Assembly: GCA_937959285.1 (NCBI GenBank)
Contig: CALGAR010000023.1
Coordinates: forward strand, 1-46,710
Origin: an uncultured Bryobacterales bacterium
GTDB lineage: Bacteria; Acidobacteriota; Terriglobia; Bryobacterales; Bryobacteraceae
Direction of reading: 5' to 3'
Length of the DNA: 46,710 nt
The notes below the pieces were generated by a model, which did not search any database, was not told the origin of the DNA, and saw only the letters and a list, made by a program, of their open reading frames with translations. Position 1 is the stretch's first letter. Each line of letters opens with the position of its first letter. Made by a program: the position numbers and the translations under genes. Shown here piece after piece: positions 26,236 to 34,207 of the stretch.

Positions 26236-27288
26236 TTACCGCGTCAGGATCTCTTCAAAGAACTGGAGCGCTCGGTCATCCTTGCTCTGCCCGAGCCAGA
26301 ACATCGCCTGCCGCCGGACGGTCAGATTGGGCGCGGTGCGGGCGAGCTGGATCAGCAGCGGAATTCCTTCATCTTTGGGCAAGCGGGACAGGGCGAATAC
26401 GGCCTGCCGCTTCACCTTCATATCCGGATCCTTCTCGGCAGCTTCTGCAATTGTTCCGGCGGCCTGCCGTCCTGCTCTCTGCGCCAGCCAGAACAGGGCT
26501 CTCGAGCGCACTTGCGGGCTGGAGTCCGTTCTGGCGATCGAGATCAGCGCCCGCGTACTCTGCGGCTCTTTGCTTGTGAAGAGAGCGAAGGCGATGTGCT
26601 CGCGGATGCTTGGGTCCTGCTCGCTCTTCACGAGCTGAGCGAGGGCTTCAAAGCCGTTCTTCCCCCGTGCTGATCCAAGCCAGAAGATTGCGTTTCGACG
26701 GAGCTTCGAAGGAGTCTGAGATTCTGCGAAGTTGCGAAGCCATTCGTCTACACCGCCGTCTTCGTGGAGGGCGATGGCGGTCAAAGCGGATTGACCCAAC
26801 TTGAGCGAACCGCTGTCGGCGTCCACTGCCGTCGTGAAGCCGGCCAGCAGCTTGATGCTTTCCGTTGGCTGCACATCACCCAGCCAGTGGACCCGCAATC
26901 TACCGGCGTCGAGTGGGCAGTTCTCATGGAACGTCCGGATCCGGTTGACCGTTCGGCCTTCGATCCGAAACATCACGAGCATGCGGTTTGAACTCTCCAG
27001 CCTCGCGACGCTGTCCTGCTTTCCGCCCTCGGGATTCGCGGCGTTTCCCTCCAGCCGGCAGGCGCCACAGCAGGAATCCGTGCCGCAGCACAAGCTGCTC
27101 CCACCCCGGATCGAGGGCACGGCGTAACCGATCCACGACGACCCGGAGTCAGCTTGAACGATCTTGCGGAACGTTTGCTCCAGGCTCCCCTGAACGGGAT
27201 GCGTCTCCAAAACGCCGTTCTGTATCCTCGGCTGTGCTTGCGCCGAGGCCGCGATGAGGAGGAACAGGGCGAGGCAGGAGAGTTTCAT
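26236..27288 (-). CDS. Secreted HEAT-repeat protein with a cysteine cluster
   Basis: 350 residues. Signal peptide ~1-18 (ending AQAQ). The N-terminal domain (~20-175) contains five cysteines in eleven residues (67, 68, 73, 74, 77; LCCGTDSCCGAC). From ~180 there are tandem HEAT-type helical pairs, with recurring phrases such as RRNAIFWLGSARG, REHIAFALFTSK, RSRALFWLAQRAG, KRQAVFALSRLP and RRQAMFWLGQS. Helical repeats suggest protein-protein binding in the periplasm; the Cys cluster could hold metal or disulfides. The ATG overlaps the stop of the preceding HEAT/TPR gene (ATGA), and both belong to the ECF sigma operon. Confidence 0.82.
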   Translation of the reverse strand: MKLSCLALFLLIAASAQAQPRIQNGVLETHPVQGSLEQTFRKIVQADSGSSWIGYAVPSIRGGSSLCCGTDSCCGACRLEGNAANPEGGKQDSVARLESSNRMLVMFRIEGRTVNRIRTFHENCPLDAGRLRVHWLGDVQPTESIKLLAGFTTAVDADSGSLKLGQSALTAIALHEDGGVDEWLRNFAESQTPSKLRRNAIFWLGSARGKNGFEALAQLVKSEQDPSIREHIAFALFTSKEPQSTRALISIARTDSSPQVRSRALFWLAQRAGRQAAGTIAEAAEKDPDMKVKRQAVFALSRLPKDEGIPLLIQLARTAPNLTVRRQAMFWLGQSKDDRALQFFEEILTR

Positions 27289-28778
27289 TTGTTCAGCAGC
27301 TCCATCAGGAATTCCGTCGCTTCGGGGGATTTCGTTCGGGAAAGGGCATGAACCGCTTCCCGCTTCAGCTCTGCGTTCGTCTCTTTACGGGCAATATCGA
27401 TCAGGGGCTTGGCTGCCTTCCTTGACGCCAGACCGTGGATGATCGCGCGGCGCACGTCCATTTCCGCATCCGCTGAATAGAGCGAAAGGAGCGAATCCGC
27501 ATCTACGCTCTTCATGTTCGCAAGCAGGTATACCGTTTCCCGCCGCACCTCAGGAGCTTTCTCCTGCCTTGCGATATCGAGCACCCGCTTGGTGTCTCCG
27601 CTGGCAAAGAGCCCTCGGACAATCTGCGCGCGAATCTCCGGCGAGGACTCTGACTGGTAGAGCTGCCAGAGTTCTTCCTGGGCCTTCAGAGAGCCGAGCA
27701 TGTTGATTGCGTATTCGCGCAACTCCCCAGAAGACTCTGACTTCGCCGCCCCCATGAGACGCTCCGTATCACGCGCAATCATGAAGCTGCGGAGAACCGC
27801 CTGCTTTACATTCACGTCGTTTGTGCCGGAATACACATCAGATAGAGTCTTCCTGTTTTCCGGATTCTTGCCCCCGTGGATCCCCAGGTACTCGACGGCC
27901 TTGATCTGAAGATCTGGATTCGCTCCGCCCTGCGCGACCGCAGCAAGCACGTTCCGCGCCTTGGGGGACTGGCTTTGTGCCAGCACAAACAAGGCGCGTT
28001 CCTTCACCCTTGGCGAGCCGCTGCCCTTGAGCAGTTTCTCGATGGCCGGGATCACACGCTCCGGGTCAGTTTGGAGCAAACTGTTGAGGGCCAGAATCTT
28101 CAGATCCTCATCGTTTACATCGTCCGGGGAAACTGGCTTTCCGGCGGCCTCGCGTACCTCCACGCTCAGAGCTTTCGCGTCATTGAGCCACCGGCTCGAC
28201 GGAAACTGGCGCTGCAATGTATCGAGAGTGGCAAGCGCCTCCTCGCGTCTTCCTAGCTTGTTGAGCGCATAGGCCTTCCAGTAGAGCGCGCCGTCAGCGC
28301 GGTTGCTGTTGGCCTGGATGACTTCGTCAAACGCTGAAATTGCCTCCTGCCAGTTCCGGCGGTCCAATTCCCTGGTTCCTCGGGCGTACGCGCGGTTTGC
28401 GCGTTCGGCAGCGCGCCTTCCACGTTCCCGCTCACTGACGCCTTTCTCGATCCGTACAGGCGCGGCCTGCGCCAGGAAAAACGGCTTGGCGTATTCAAAG
28501 GCGTTGGGAAGGCCGGGGACGGGCGCGGGAGCTGGGACAGCGGGTGGCACACCCGGCATGCCAGACAACGCCTCTACGGCTTGCATTGCCTTGCGAACGG
28601 CAACCTCAAGATCTGCGGGATCCAGCCCCGGCGGAGAGGGTGGCGCAGGGGGGAGCGGCTTTTGCAGAGCCTCTTCCGCCCGAAGCATCTTTTGAAACGC
28701 TTCTTCGTTGTTACTTGCCTGGGCGTAAATTGCAGGCGGTAGCAGAAGTGCCGCCGCCCATACCGTGAAACGATACAT
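27285..28778 (-). CDS. Secreted TPR/HEAT-repeat protein of the ECF sigma operon
   Basis: 497 residues. Signal peptide ~1-19 (ending AIYAQ), a Pro-rich stretch ~40-95, a TPR-like section ~125-215 (AYALNKLGRREEALATLDTL), then HEAT repeats to the C-terminus (VKERALFVLAQSQSPKA, LREYAINMLGSLKAQ, VRRETVYLLANMKS, LKREAVHALSRTKSPEA). AGGAG is seven bases before the ATG. It lies 20 bases after the anti-sigma gene and overlaps the next HEAT gene, forming a four-gene unit. It is likely a periplasmic scaffold or sensor that reports to, or is made by, the sigma/anti-sigma pair. Confidence 0.82.
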   Translation of the reverse strand: MYRFTVWAAALLLPPAIYAQASNNEEAFQKMLRAEEALQKPLPPAPPSPPGLDPADLEVAVRKAMQAVEALSGMPGVPPAVPAPAPVPGLPNAFEYAKPFFLAQAAPVRIEKGVSERERGRRAAERANRAYARGTRELDRRNWQEAISAFDEVIQANSNRADGALYWKAYALNKLGRREEALATLDTLQRQFPSSRWLNDAKALSVEVREAAGKPVSPDDVNDEDLKILALNSLLQTDPERVIPAIEKLLKGSGSPRVKERALFVLAQSQSPKARNVLAAVAQGGANPDLQIKAVEYLGIHGGKNPENRKTLSDVYSGTNDVNVKQAVLRSFMIARDTERLMGAAKSESSGELREYAINMLGSLKAQEELWQLYQSESSPEIRAQIVRGLFASGDTKRVLDIARQEKAPEVRRETVYLLANMKSVDADSLLSLYSADAEMDVRRAIIHGLASRKAAKPLIDIARKETNAELKREAVHALSRTKSPEATEFLMELLNK

Positions 28779-28798
28779 AATTCTTCTCCTGTGACTTC

Positions 28799-29578
28799 CT
28801 AGAGCGTCTCTTCCGCTTCGTGTTGTGCCGCCTGCTGCCTCCGTAACCTGTCTCCGACGATCCGCACTTGAAACAGAATCCCTTGCCTTTCGATCCGCCG
28901 CCGCAATTCTCTCAACTGCCGCGGCGAGATGTCCTCCGGGGCGTGCGCGACTTCTACAAGCACCCGCTCGAGGTCATCCAGCACGCTCGCTACGCTCGTA
29001 TCGCCCTCTCGTGCGGCGGTTTGCCGGAAGAGGCGGTTTGCCTGCACCAGTTCGCGCGCCCGCGCGCGCTCATAGGTAAGATCCGGCAGGTCCTTCTCGC
29101 CTGAGTTCACCAGTTCAGCAAGCATCCTCTGCGAGCGCTCCAGGTGATCCCCGACTGCAAGCACCAGGACCCGCTCCAAGACGACCGGCGATTCTGAGGC
29201 GGCCGTTTGGGGCGTCGGTTCGGTATTGGGTACAGTGCGTCCAGCGAAGAAGGCCACGACCGCCAGACAGATTGCGGCTGCCGAGGCGGCCAGGACGCGT
29301 TTCGGCGGAAGATCCAGCCACACAATGCGAGGGAGGCGCCTCCACCAGGGACGCTTTACCTCCTCCAGCATGGGCTCGAGCCGCTGCCAGATGCGGGATT
29401 CGAAGTCCGGTCCGGGATCCGGCACCTCAGGCGCCGCGAAAGAGTTCAGCAGTCTCTGGAGCGCCAGCATCCTCTCGTAGCAGTTGCTGCAACGGTCCAG
29501 GTGCTCCTCGGCTTCAGGCCGTCCGCCCGGTTCGCCGTAGTAGAGCAAAATCAGCTCTTCTTCAGTCAAATGTTTCAT
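28799..29578 (-). CDS. Membrane-anchored zinc-finger anti-sigma factor
   Basis: 259 residues. The N-terminus has the ZAS motif His26-x3-Cys30-x2-Cys33 (EEHLDRCSNC) that clamps the cognate sigma factor. One transmembrane helix is at ~94-115 (VLAASAAAICLAVVAFFAG), so residues after it are periplasmic and mostly helical (ARARELVQANRLFRQTA, LRELRRRIERQG). Its ATG overlaps the ECF sigma stop (ATGA), the standard coupling of a sigma/anti-sigma pair. Release of the sigma factor would probably need proteolysis of the anti-sigma factor or a signal from the co-encoded HEAT proteins. Confidence 0.9.
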   Translation of the reverse strand: MKHLTEEELILLYYGEPGGRPEAEEHLDRCSNCYERMLALQRLLNSFAAPEVPDPGPDFESRIWQRLEPMLEEVKRPWWRRLPRIVWLDLPPKRVLAASAAAICLAVVAFFAGRTVPNTEPTPQTAASESPVVLERVLVLAVGDHLERSQRMLAELVNSGEKDLPDLTYERARARELVQANRLFRQTAAREGDTSVASVLDDLERVLVEVAHAPEDISPRQLRELRRRIERQGILFQVRIVGDRLRRQQAAQHEAEETL

Positions 29579-30159
29579 CGCAGAGAACTCATCACGGGCT
29601 CCAGCCCTTTGCGCAGCTTCTGAACAGCGCGGAAGATGCTGTTTTTCGTTGCACTCGGGCCGGTGCCCAGTGCAGCGCCGATTTCTTCGATGGACTGGCC
29701 TTCCAGGTGACGCAGGACGAAAGCCATCTTCTCCTGCGGGCTCATCTCGGCCATGACCGCCGCCACGCGGCGCTTTAGCTCGGCCGCGTAGACCAGGCGA
29801 TCCTGCGCAGGGACCTGAGCGGCCCCGGCGGCCACGGCTTCCGACCGTTCGAAGTCGATCACATCAATCTGCTCCCTGTCCGCCTCATAGCGCTTGCGAA
29901 AACAGAGCAGATCAATCGCGCAGTTGCTGGCGATCCGGTAAATCCAGGTGCCGAAAGCAGATCGCGACTCGTACCTGTGGATCTGCTTGTACGCCCGTAA
30001 GAACGTCTCTTGGACGATATCCTCGGCATCCTGCTGGTTTCCGGTCATACGATAGGCAAGACGGTACACAGCACGGCTGTATCGCTCGACCAAAAGTCGG
30101 AAAGCGTCCTTATCTCCGGCTTGCGCCCGAGCGATTACCGCTGCGTCGCTGTCCTGCAT
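29575..30159 (-). CDS. ECF-type RNA polymerase sigma factor
   Basis: 194 residues. Region 2 is at ~20-95 (LVERYSRAVYRLAYRMTGN, DAEDIVQETFLRAYKQI, AFGTWIYRIASNCAIDLL) and region 4 at ~130-185 (MSPQEKMAFVLRHLEGQSIEEIGAALGTG, a helix-turn-helix that reads -35 DNA). It would direct transcription of its own operon and an envelope-related regulon. The gene is the first of a four-gene unit and lies 99 bases after the histidine kinase gene; I could not identify a convincing ECF-type promoter in that gap. Confidence 0.93.
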   Translation of the reverse strand: MQDSDAAVIARAQAGDKDAFRLLVERYSRAVYRLAYRMTGNQQDAEDIVQETFLRAYKQIHRYESRSAFGTWIYRIASNCAIDLLCFRKRYEADREQIDVIDFERSEAVAAGAAQVPAQDRLVYAAELKRRVAAVMAEMSPQEKMAFVLRHLEGQSIEEIGAALGTGPSATKNSIFRAVQKLRKGLEPVMSSLR

Positions 30160-30258
30160 CTGACCTTTAGACCTGCGGAGGGTCCTCGCGGTTAGGTGAA
30201 GAATCGTTTTTGCGTGCGTCTTTTTCCCGAAATCTCATGCAGGGCGGACAGGACCGGG

Positions 30259-31584
30259 TTAGAGGGGCAGGGAAAGGCGGGCCTCGCAGCCCGGCGCACC
30301 CTCCCGGTTCTGGAGCGTCAGTGTGCCGCCGTGCGCTTCGGCGATCTGTCGGGAAAGCACGAGCCCGATTCCGGACCCGCCCGGTTTCGTGGTGAAGAAT
30401 GGCACAAAGAGATTGCTCGTATTTGAGAGGCCCGGGCCGTCATCCTTCACCCAGACGACAAGATTGCCATGATCTTTCAACCAGCCCACTTGGACACCCC
30501 CACCCGTTTCCATCGCCGCTTCCACGGCATTCCGGATCAGGTTAATCAGCACCTGCTCAAGCTGGTCGGAGTCGCCCAGGATGGTGACTTCGGGTCCCTC
30601 CTCAAGGACGGGCCGGAGGCGCGTTTCGAGGTCGACAGTCCGCCGGATCCACGGGCCGACTTCCATTGGCTCCAGCCTCGGTCGCGGCAGCTTCGCAAGC
30701 CGTGCGTAGTCGCTCATGAATCGGCTGAGTGCCTCCGACCGCGAAGCGATGATGCGCAATCCTGCCCGTGCGTCCTCGCGCCAGTCCTCGGGTAAGGGAT
30801 CCCGAAGGATGAGACTTTCCAGGCTTCCTGCGATCGACTTAATCGGTGTGAGGGAGTTGTTCAGCTCGTGTCCCAGCACCCGTACCAGCCTTTGCCACGC
30901 CTGAAGCTCCTCTTCACGGAGGGGACGCGTGAGATCCGTGATCACCAGGAGTTGATGAGGAAGTCCGCCCTCCCGGAACGTGGTGCGGCTGAGTCCCCAC
31001 CTCCCTGTGCCGCCTGGAAAGCTCCGCTGCAGGGTCTGGTTCGGCTCGCCGCGCAGGCACTCCTTCAGCCCAAGCTGTTCCGCGGTGCGATCGAGAAGCC
31101 GTTCCGCCGGCTGTGCCAGCAGTTTCTCGCCCCACCGGTTCACAAGTTTAAGGCGTTCCTTGCCGTCGAACGCGAAGACGCCGACGTTAATCTCCTCCAT
31201 CACTTTTCGAAGCAGTGTGGTTGCTTCCAGAGCCCCCAACCGTTGCGCGCGCAGCGTCGCCCCCATCGCGTTCACCTGAAGCATGACGTCGCTCAGGGCG
31301 TCTTCGCCCTCCAGACCTCGGGCGCGGATCGAGTAATCTCCTTCGCGCATTGCTTCCAGCAGACTCGCTAAGGTGCGCAGCGGGGAGGCGACCTTCTCTT
31401 TGGCCGTAAAGGCAAACCCGAGCCAGGCGCCGTACATGACGACGGCCAGCGTCCACCGGACTTTCGGGGTGTAGTCGCCTGTCCAGAGAATGATTGTGCA
31501 GATGAGGATGGCTGGCAAGCCGGCGAGAAGCGCCAGAATGAGGATCCGTTCCTCGTGAGCCGGTTTCCTCAGGCGCAGCTTCAT
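30259..31584 (-). CDS. NtrY-like sensor histidine kinase
   Basis: 441 residues. Two transmembrane helices (~13-35 and ~44-61) are separated by a loop of fewer than ten residues, so there is no periplasmic sensor. A HAMP-like linker (~62-115) and a PAS-like domain (~122-220) follow, then the H-box LGHELNNSLTPIKS with His239, the N-box NLIRNAVEAA, G1 DDGPGL and G2 GSGIGL. The H-box type is that of NtrB/NtrY kinases. It starts seven bases after the sigma-54 regulator gene and should phosphorylate that product. The signal is probably cytosolic or within the membrane. Confidence 0.92.
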   Translation of the reverse strand: MKLRLRKPAHEERILILALLAGLPAILICTIILWTGDYTPKVRWTLAVVMYGAWLGFAFTAKEKVASPLRTLASLLEAMREGDYSIRARGLEGEDALSDVMLQVNAMGATLRAQRLGALEATTLLRKVMEEINVGVFAFDGKERLKLVNRWGEKLLAQPAERLLDRTAEQLGLKECLRGEPNQTLQRSFPGGTGRWGLSRTTFREGGLPHQLLVITDLTRPLREEELQAWQRLVRVLGHELNNSLTPIKSIAGSLESLILRDPLPEDWREDARAGLRIIASRSEALSRFMSDYARLAKLPRPRLEPMEVGPWIRRTVDLETRLRPVLEEGPEVTILGDSDQLEQVLINLIRNAVEAAMETGGGVQVGWLKDHGNLVVWVKDDGPGLSNTSNLFVPFFTTKPGGSGIGLVLSRQIAEAHGGTLTLQNREGAPGCEARLSLPL

Positions 31585-31591
31585 CGCTTAC

Positions 31592-32962
31592 TTACAGCCC
31601 ATAGCGCTGGAGCCGGCGATAGAGAGCGCTGCGGCTGAGACCCAGGGCGTTTGCGGCATGGCTGACGTTGCCTCCGTAGCGCGCAAGCGCCTTTTTAATC
31701 AGGAAGCACTCGACTTCCTCGAGGCTCATATCTTCGATCTTCTGCGAGCTGCCCTCGCGCCCGGTCCGCAAGGCCAGGTCACCGACGCGGATCAGCGAGT
31801 CCTGAGCCATCAGGACGGCGCGCTCCACTACATGGTTGAGCTCACGAACGTTGCCCTGCCACGGATTGCTAAGCAGGGCTTGCATCGCGGCTGTGTCGAA
31901 CCCGGTCAGATTTTTTCGATACCGCTTTGAATGGATCGTGAGGAAATGCGAGGCCAATAGGGGAATATCCTCCTTACGCTCCCGGAGCGGGGGCAGGTGG
32001 ATCTCAATCGTGTTGAGCCGGAACAAGAGATCCTGGCGAAAGCGGTTGTTTGCCACTTCCTCGGCCAGATTTGCGTTGGTCGCAGAGATCACCCGGACGT
32101 CCACGCGCCGCGTCTTTGAGGATCCCACACGCTCCATTTCGCCGACCTCGAGCACGCGCAGCAGCTTTGCCTGCAGGTTGTACGGAACGTTGGCGATCTC
32201 GTCGAGGAACAAAGTGCCTCCGTCGGCCAGTTCGAACCGCCCGACACGGTCTGTTTTTGCATCTGTGAAGGCGCCCTTCACGTGCCCGAAGAGCTCACTT
32301 TCGAAGACGCCTTCCGCGAGCCCGCCGGCGTTTACAGTCACCATCGGTTTGCCGCATCTCGCCGAGACCGCATGGAGCGTTCTCGCCACGACTTCCTTGC
32401 CGGTGCCAGGCTCGCCTGTGATCAGGACGTTCGCGTCGGAGGGTCCCACGCGGGAGATCAGTTGCAGTACGGGCCGCATCGCGGGCGATTCGGCAATCAT
32501 CACGGGGCGCCCTTCCGCCCGCAGGAGCCGGTTTTCCGCTTCCAAACGCTGGCTGCGGCGGAGCGCCTGTCCGAGTTCCACCTGTGTACGAAGAATGCTG
32601 AGCAGGCGCGCATTGTCGAACGGTTTTTGAATGAAGTCCCGCGCTCCCCGGTGCATCGCTTCCACGGCGAGCTCTACGCTTCCCCAGGCAGTCATGACAA
32701 TAACTGGTACAGTGTTGTCGATCGCCTGAATCCGCCCCAGCAAGTCGAGGCCTTCCTGTCCCGAAGTCGTGTCGCGTGTGTAGTTGAGGTCGATCAGCAG
32801 TGCGTCGAAGTCCTTTGCTTCGAGCGCGGCGATCACTCCCGCTGGAGAAGTAGCCGACTCCGTTTGAAATCCTTCGCCCTTTAGGAGAAGGCGCAGAGCT
32901 TCAATGACATCGGCCTGATCGTCGGCGATCAGGATTCGTGGTTGGGGAGGGTTCTTCTGCAT
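31592..32962 (-). CDS. Sigma-54-dependent response regulator (NtrC family)
   Basis: 456 residues: receiver ~8-128 with acidic pocket IADD and phosphoacceptor Asp58 in LLIDLN, AAA+ domain ~150-390 with Walker A GEPGTGKE and Walker B GGTLFLDEI, and a Fis-type helix-turn-helix at ~430-456 (VSHAANALGLSRSALYRRLQ). The sigma-54 contact loop reads GAFTDA instead of GAFTGA, a variant known in the family. It would activate sigma-54 promoters after phosphorylation by the adjacent kinase. A TATAAT box (plus 32980-32985) lies 17 bases before the ATG without a good ribosome site. Confidence 0.93.
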   Translation of the reverse strand: MQKNPPQPRILIADDQADVIEALRLLLKGEGFQTESATSPAGVIAALEAKDFDALLIDLNYTRDTTSGQEGLDLLGRIQAIDNTVPVIVMTAWGSVELAVEAMHRGARDFIQKPFDNARLLSILRTQVELGQALRRSQRLEAENRLLRAEGRPVMIAESPAMRPVLQLISRVGPSDANVLITGEPGTGKEVVARTLHAVSARCGKPMVTVNAGGLAEGVFESELFGHVKGAFTDAKTDRVGRFELADGGTLFLDEIANVPYNLQAKLLRVLEVGEMERVGSSKTRRVDVRVISATNANLAEEVANNRFRQDLLFRLNTIEIHLPPLRERKEDIPLLASHFLTIHSKRYRKNLTGFDTAAMQALLSNPWQGNVRELNHVVERAVLMAQDSLIRVGDLALRTGREGSSQKIEDMSLEEVECFLIKKALARYGGNVSHAANALGLSRSALYRRLQRYGL

Positions 32963-33043
32963 TTTTGGGTGGAATCCTGATTATAAAGGGAGCGGGGATA
33001 CGATGCCCTGGACGACGGTGCGCAGACCTGGTTCCGGGCGGTC

Positions 33044-33071
33044 TGTAGCAGAGCCCACAGCTTGCTACAAT
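33044..33071 (+). promoter_or_regulatory. Dyad overlapping a candidate -10 box before the DinB-like gene
   Basis: TGTAGCA (33044-33050) and TGCTACA (33063-33069) are exact inverted copies with a 12-base spacer. The right arm overlaps TACAAT (33066-33071), which is seven bases before the ATG at 33079. The geometry resembles an operator where a dimeric repressor would mask the promoter. It sits between the divergent response-regulator and DinB-like genes. Confidence 0.5.
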
Positions 33072-33102
33072 TACGCCCATGGTGCTGCGACGAGGAGACA
33101 CG

Positions 33103-33621
33103 ATGCTACTGGCACGCTGCCTGCTGCTGGCTCTGGGTACGTTACCGGTATTTGCACAAACCGGGCCGCTGATGTCCGCGATCCAGCCCCGCTACAACAC
33201 CGCAAAGCTGAACTTGATTGAATCGGCTCAGGCAATGCCCGCCGAGAGTTATTCGTACCGGCTCACGCCGGAGCAGCGAAGCTTCGGGGAGTGGATCGAA
33301 CACAACGTCGGGATGAACTACAACCTTTGCTCACAGGGCCTCGGACAGCCTGCTCCTCGTACCGTGACGCTTTCGCCCACAGACAAAGATGCGCTCGTCA
33401 AGGCCATCACCGCTTCCTTTCAGTACTGCGACGCGCTCTTTCTGAACACCACCGACGAAAAGGCTCTTGCCCCTCTCGACGTGGATGGCCGCAAGGTTTA
33501 CCCGGTCAATGTGATGATCGGATTGCTTGCGAGCTGGAACGCCCACTACGGAAATATCGTCGGCTATCTGCGGACCAAGGGTATCGTTCCCCCTTCGACT
33601 GCCCGAGCCAGGAAGAAGTAG
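33103..33621 (+). CDS. Secreted DinB-like protein
   Basis: 172 residues from the ATG at 33103, six bases after GAGGAG; an in-frame ATG at 33079 would add eight residues and sits seven bases after a TACAAT box. Signal peptide ~1-18 (ending PVFAQ). The remainder is a four-helix DinB/YfiT-type fold by pattern: FGEWIEHNVGMNYNLC, then ALFLNTTDEKAL and MIGLLASWNAHYGNIVGYLRTKGIVPP, the last being the typical final helix with the histidine of these proteins. Cytosolic relatives include metal-dependent thiol transferases; the function of exported acidobacterial versions is unknown. It meets the LOG gene tail to tail with one base between stops. Confidence 0.8.
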   Translation: MLLARCLLLALGTLPVFAQTGPLMSAIQPRYNTAKLNLIESAQAMPAESYSYRLTPEQRSFGEWIEHNVGMNYNLCSQGLGQPAPRTVTLSPTDKDALVKAITASFQYCDALFLNTTDEKALAPLDVDGRKVYPVNVMIGLLASWNAHYGNIVGYLRTKGIVPPSTARARKK

Positions 33622-33622
33622 G

Positions 33623-34207
33623 TTACGAGGCGGCCGGCCGCCTCGCCCATTTGTCGGAATATACCGGTTGAAAGGCCTGCATCCTGGCCAGCAGCGCCGT
33701 GGGGTCGCGGTCACAGAGCAGCATCTCCAGATGCAAAGGCTTGATGAAGCCTTGCTGAGCGGCATGCTCCAGGAAGCCGACGAACGGATCAAAAAAGCCG
33801 TCGACGTTTAAGAGCGCGCACGGTTTGACGTGTATGCCAAGCTGCGCCCACGTGAGGACTTCACACAACTCGTCGAGTGTGCCGAACCCGCCCGGCAGGG
33901 CTACGAATCCATCCGAGAGCTCGACCATGCGCTGCTTTCGCTCATGCATGCTGGCGACGATCTCAAGACTCGTGATTCCTTGGTGCGCAATTTCCTTACG
34001 CACGAGAAAGTCCGGCATCACTCCGGTGACCCGTCCTCCCGCTTCCATTACGGCGTCGGCTAGTGTCCCCATCAGGCCGACGTTGCCTCCGCCGTAGACG
34101 AGCTCGATGCCGCGGCTTGCGAGCAGGCGGCCCAGTTGAACTGCGGCATCGACGTAGACTTCGCCTACGCCGGGACGTGAGCCGCAGAAGACGCAGAGTC
34201 GCTTCAC
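33623..34207 (-). CDS. LOG family nucleotide phosphoribohydrolase (TIGR00730 type)
   Basis: 194 residues with the LOG signature: GGGNVGLMG at 39-47, MHERKQ around Arg90, and PGGFGTLDE at 105-113. Plant and bacterial LOG enzymes release free cytokinin-type bases or other nucleobases from nucleoside monophosphates; bacterial versions often act on AMP or pyrimidine monophosphates. No signal peptide. The ATG overlaps the stop of the large fusion gene (ATGA), so it is translationally coupled to it. The last codons carry a 20-bp palindrome. Confidence 0.92.
   Translation of the reverse strand: MKRLCVFCGSRPGVGEVYVDAAVQLGRLLASRGIELVYGGGNVGLMGTLADAVMEAGGRVTGVMPDFLVRKEIAHQGITSLEIVASMHERKQRMVELSDGFVALPGGFGTLDELCEVLTWAQLGIHVKPCALLNVDGFFDPFVGFLEHAAQQGFIKPLHLEMLLCDRDPTALLARMQAFQPVYSDKWARRPAAS
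33626..33645. terminator. Perfect 20-bp palindrome at a convergent gene junction
   Basis: Positions 33626-33645 are fully self-complementary and almost entirely G+C, within the last codons of the LOG gene and five bases after the DinB-like stop. As RNA on either strand it folds to an eight-pair stem with a four-base loop. No clean T-run follows in either direction, so a bidirectional terminator is plausible but not certain. Confidence 0.45.

Noticed and set aside
33110..33125. A sigma-54-like TGGCACG-4-CTGCT sequence
   Set aside because: It matches the -24/-12 consensus except one base, but lies in the signal-peptide codons of the DinB-like gene, where Leu and Arg codons produce it by chance.
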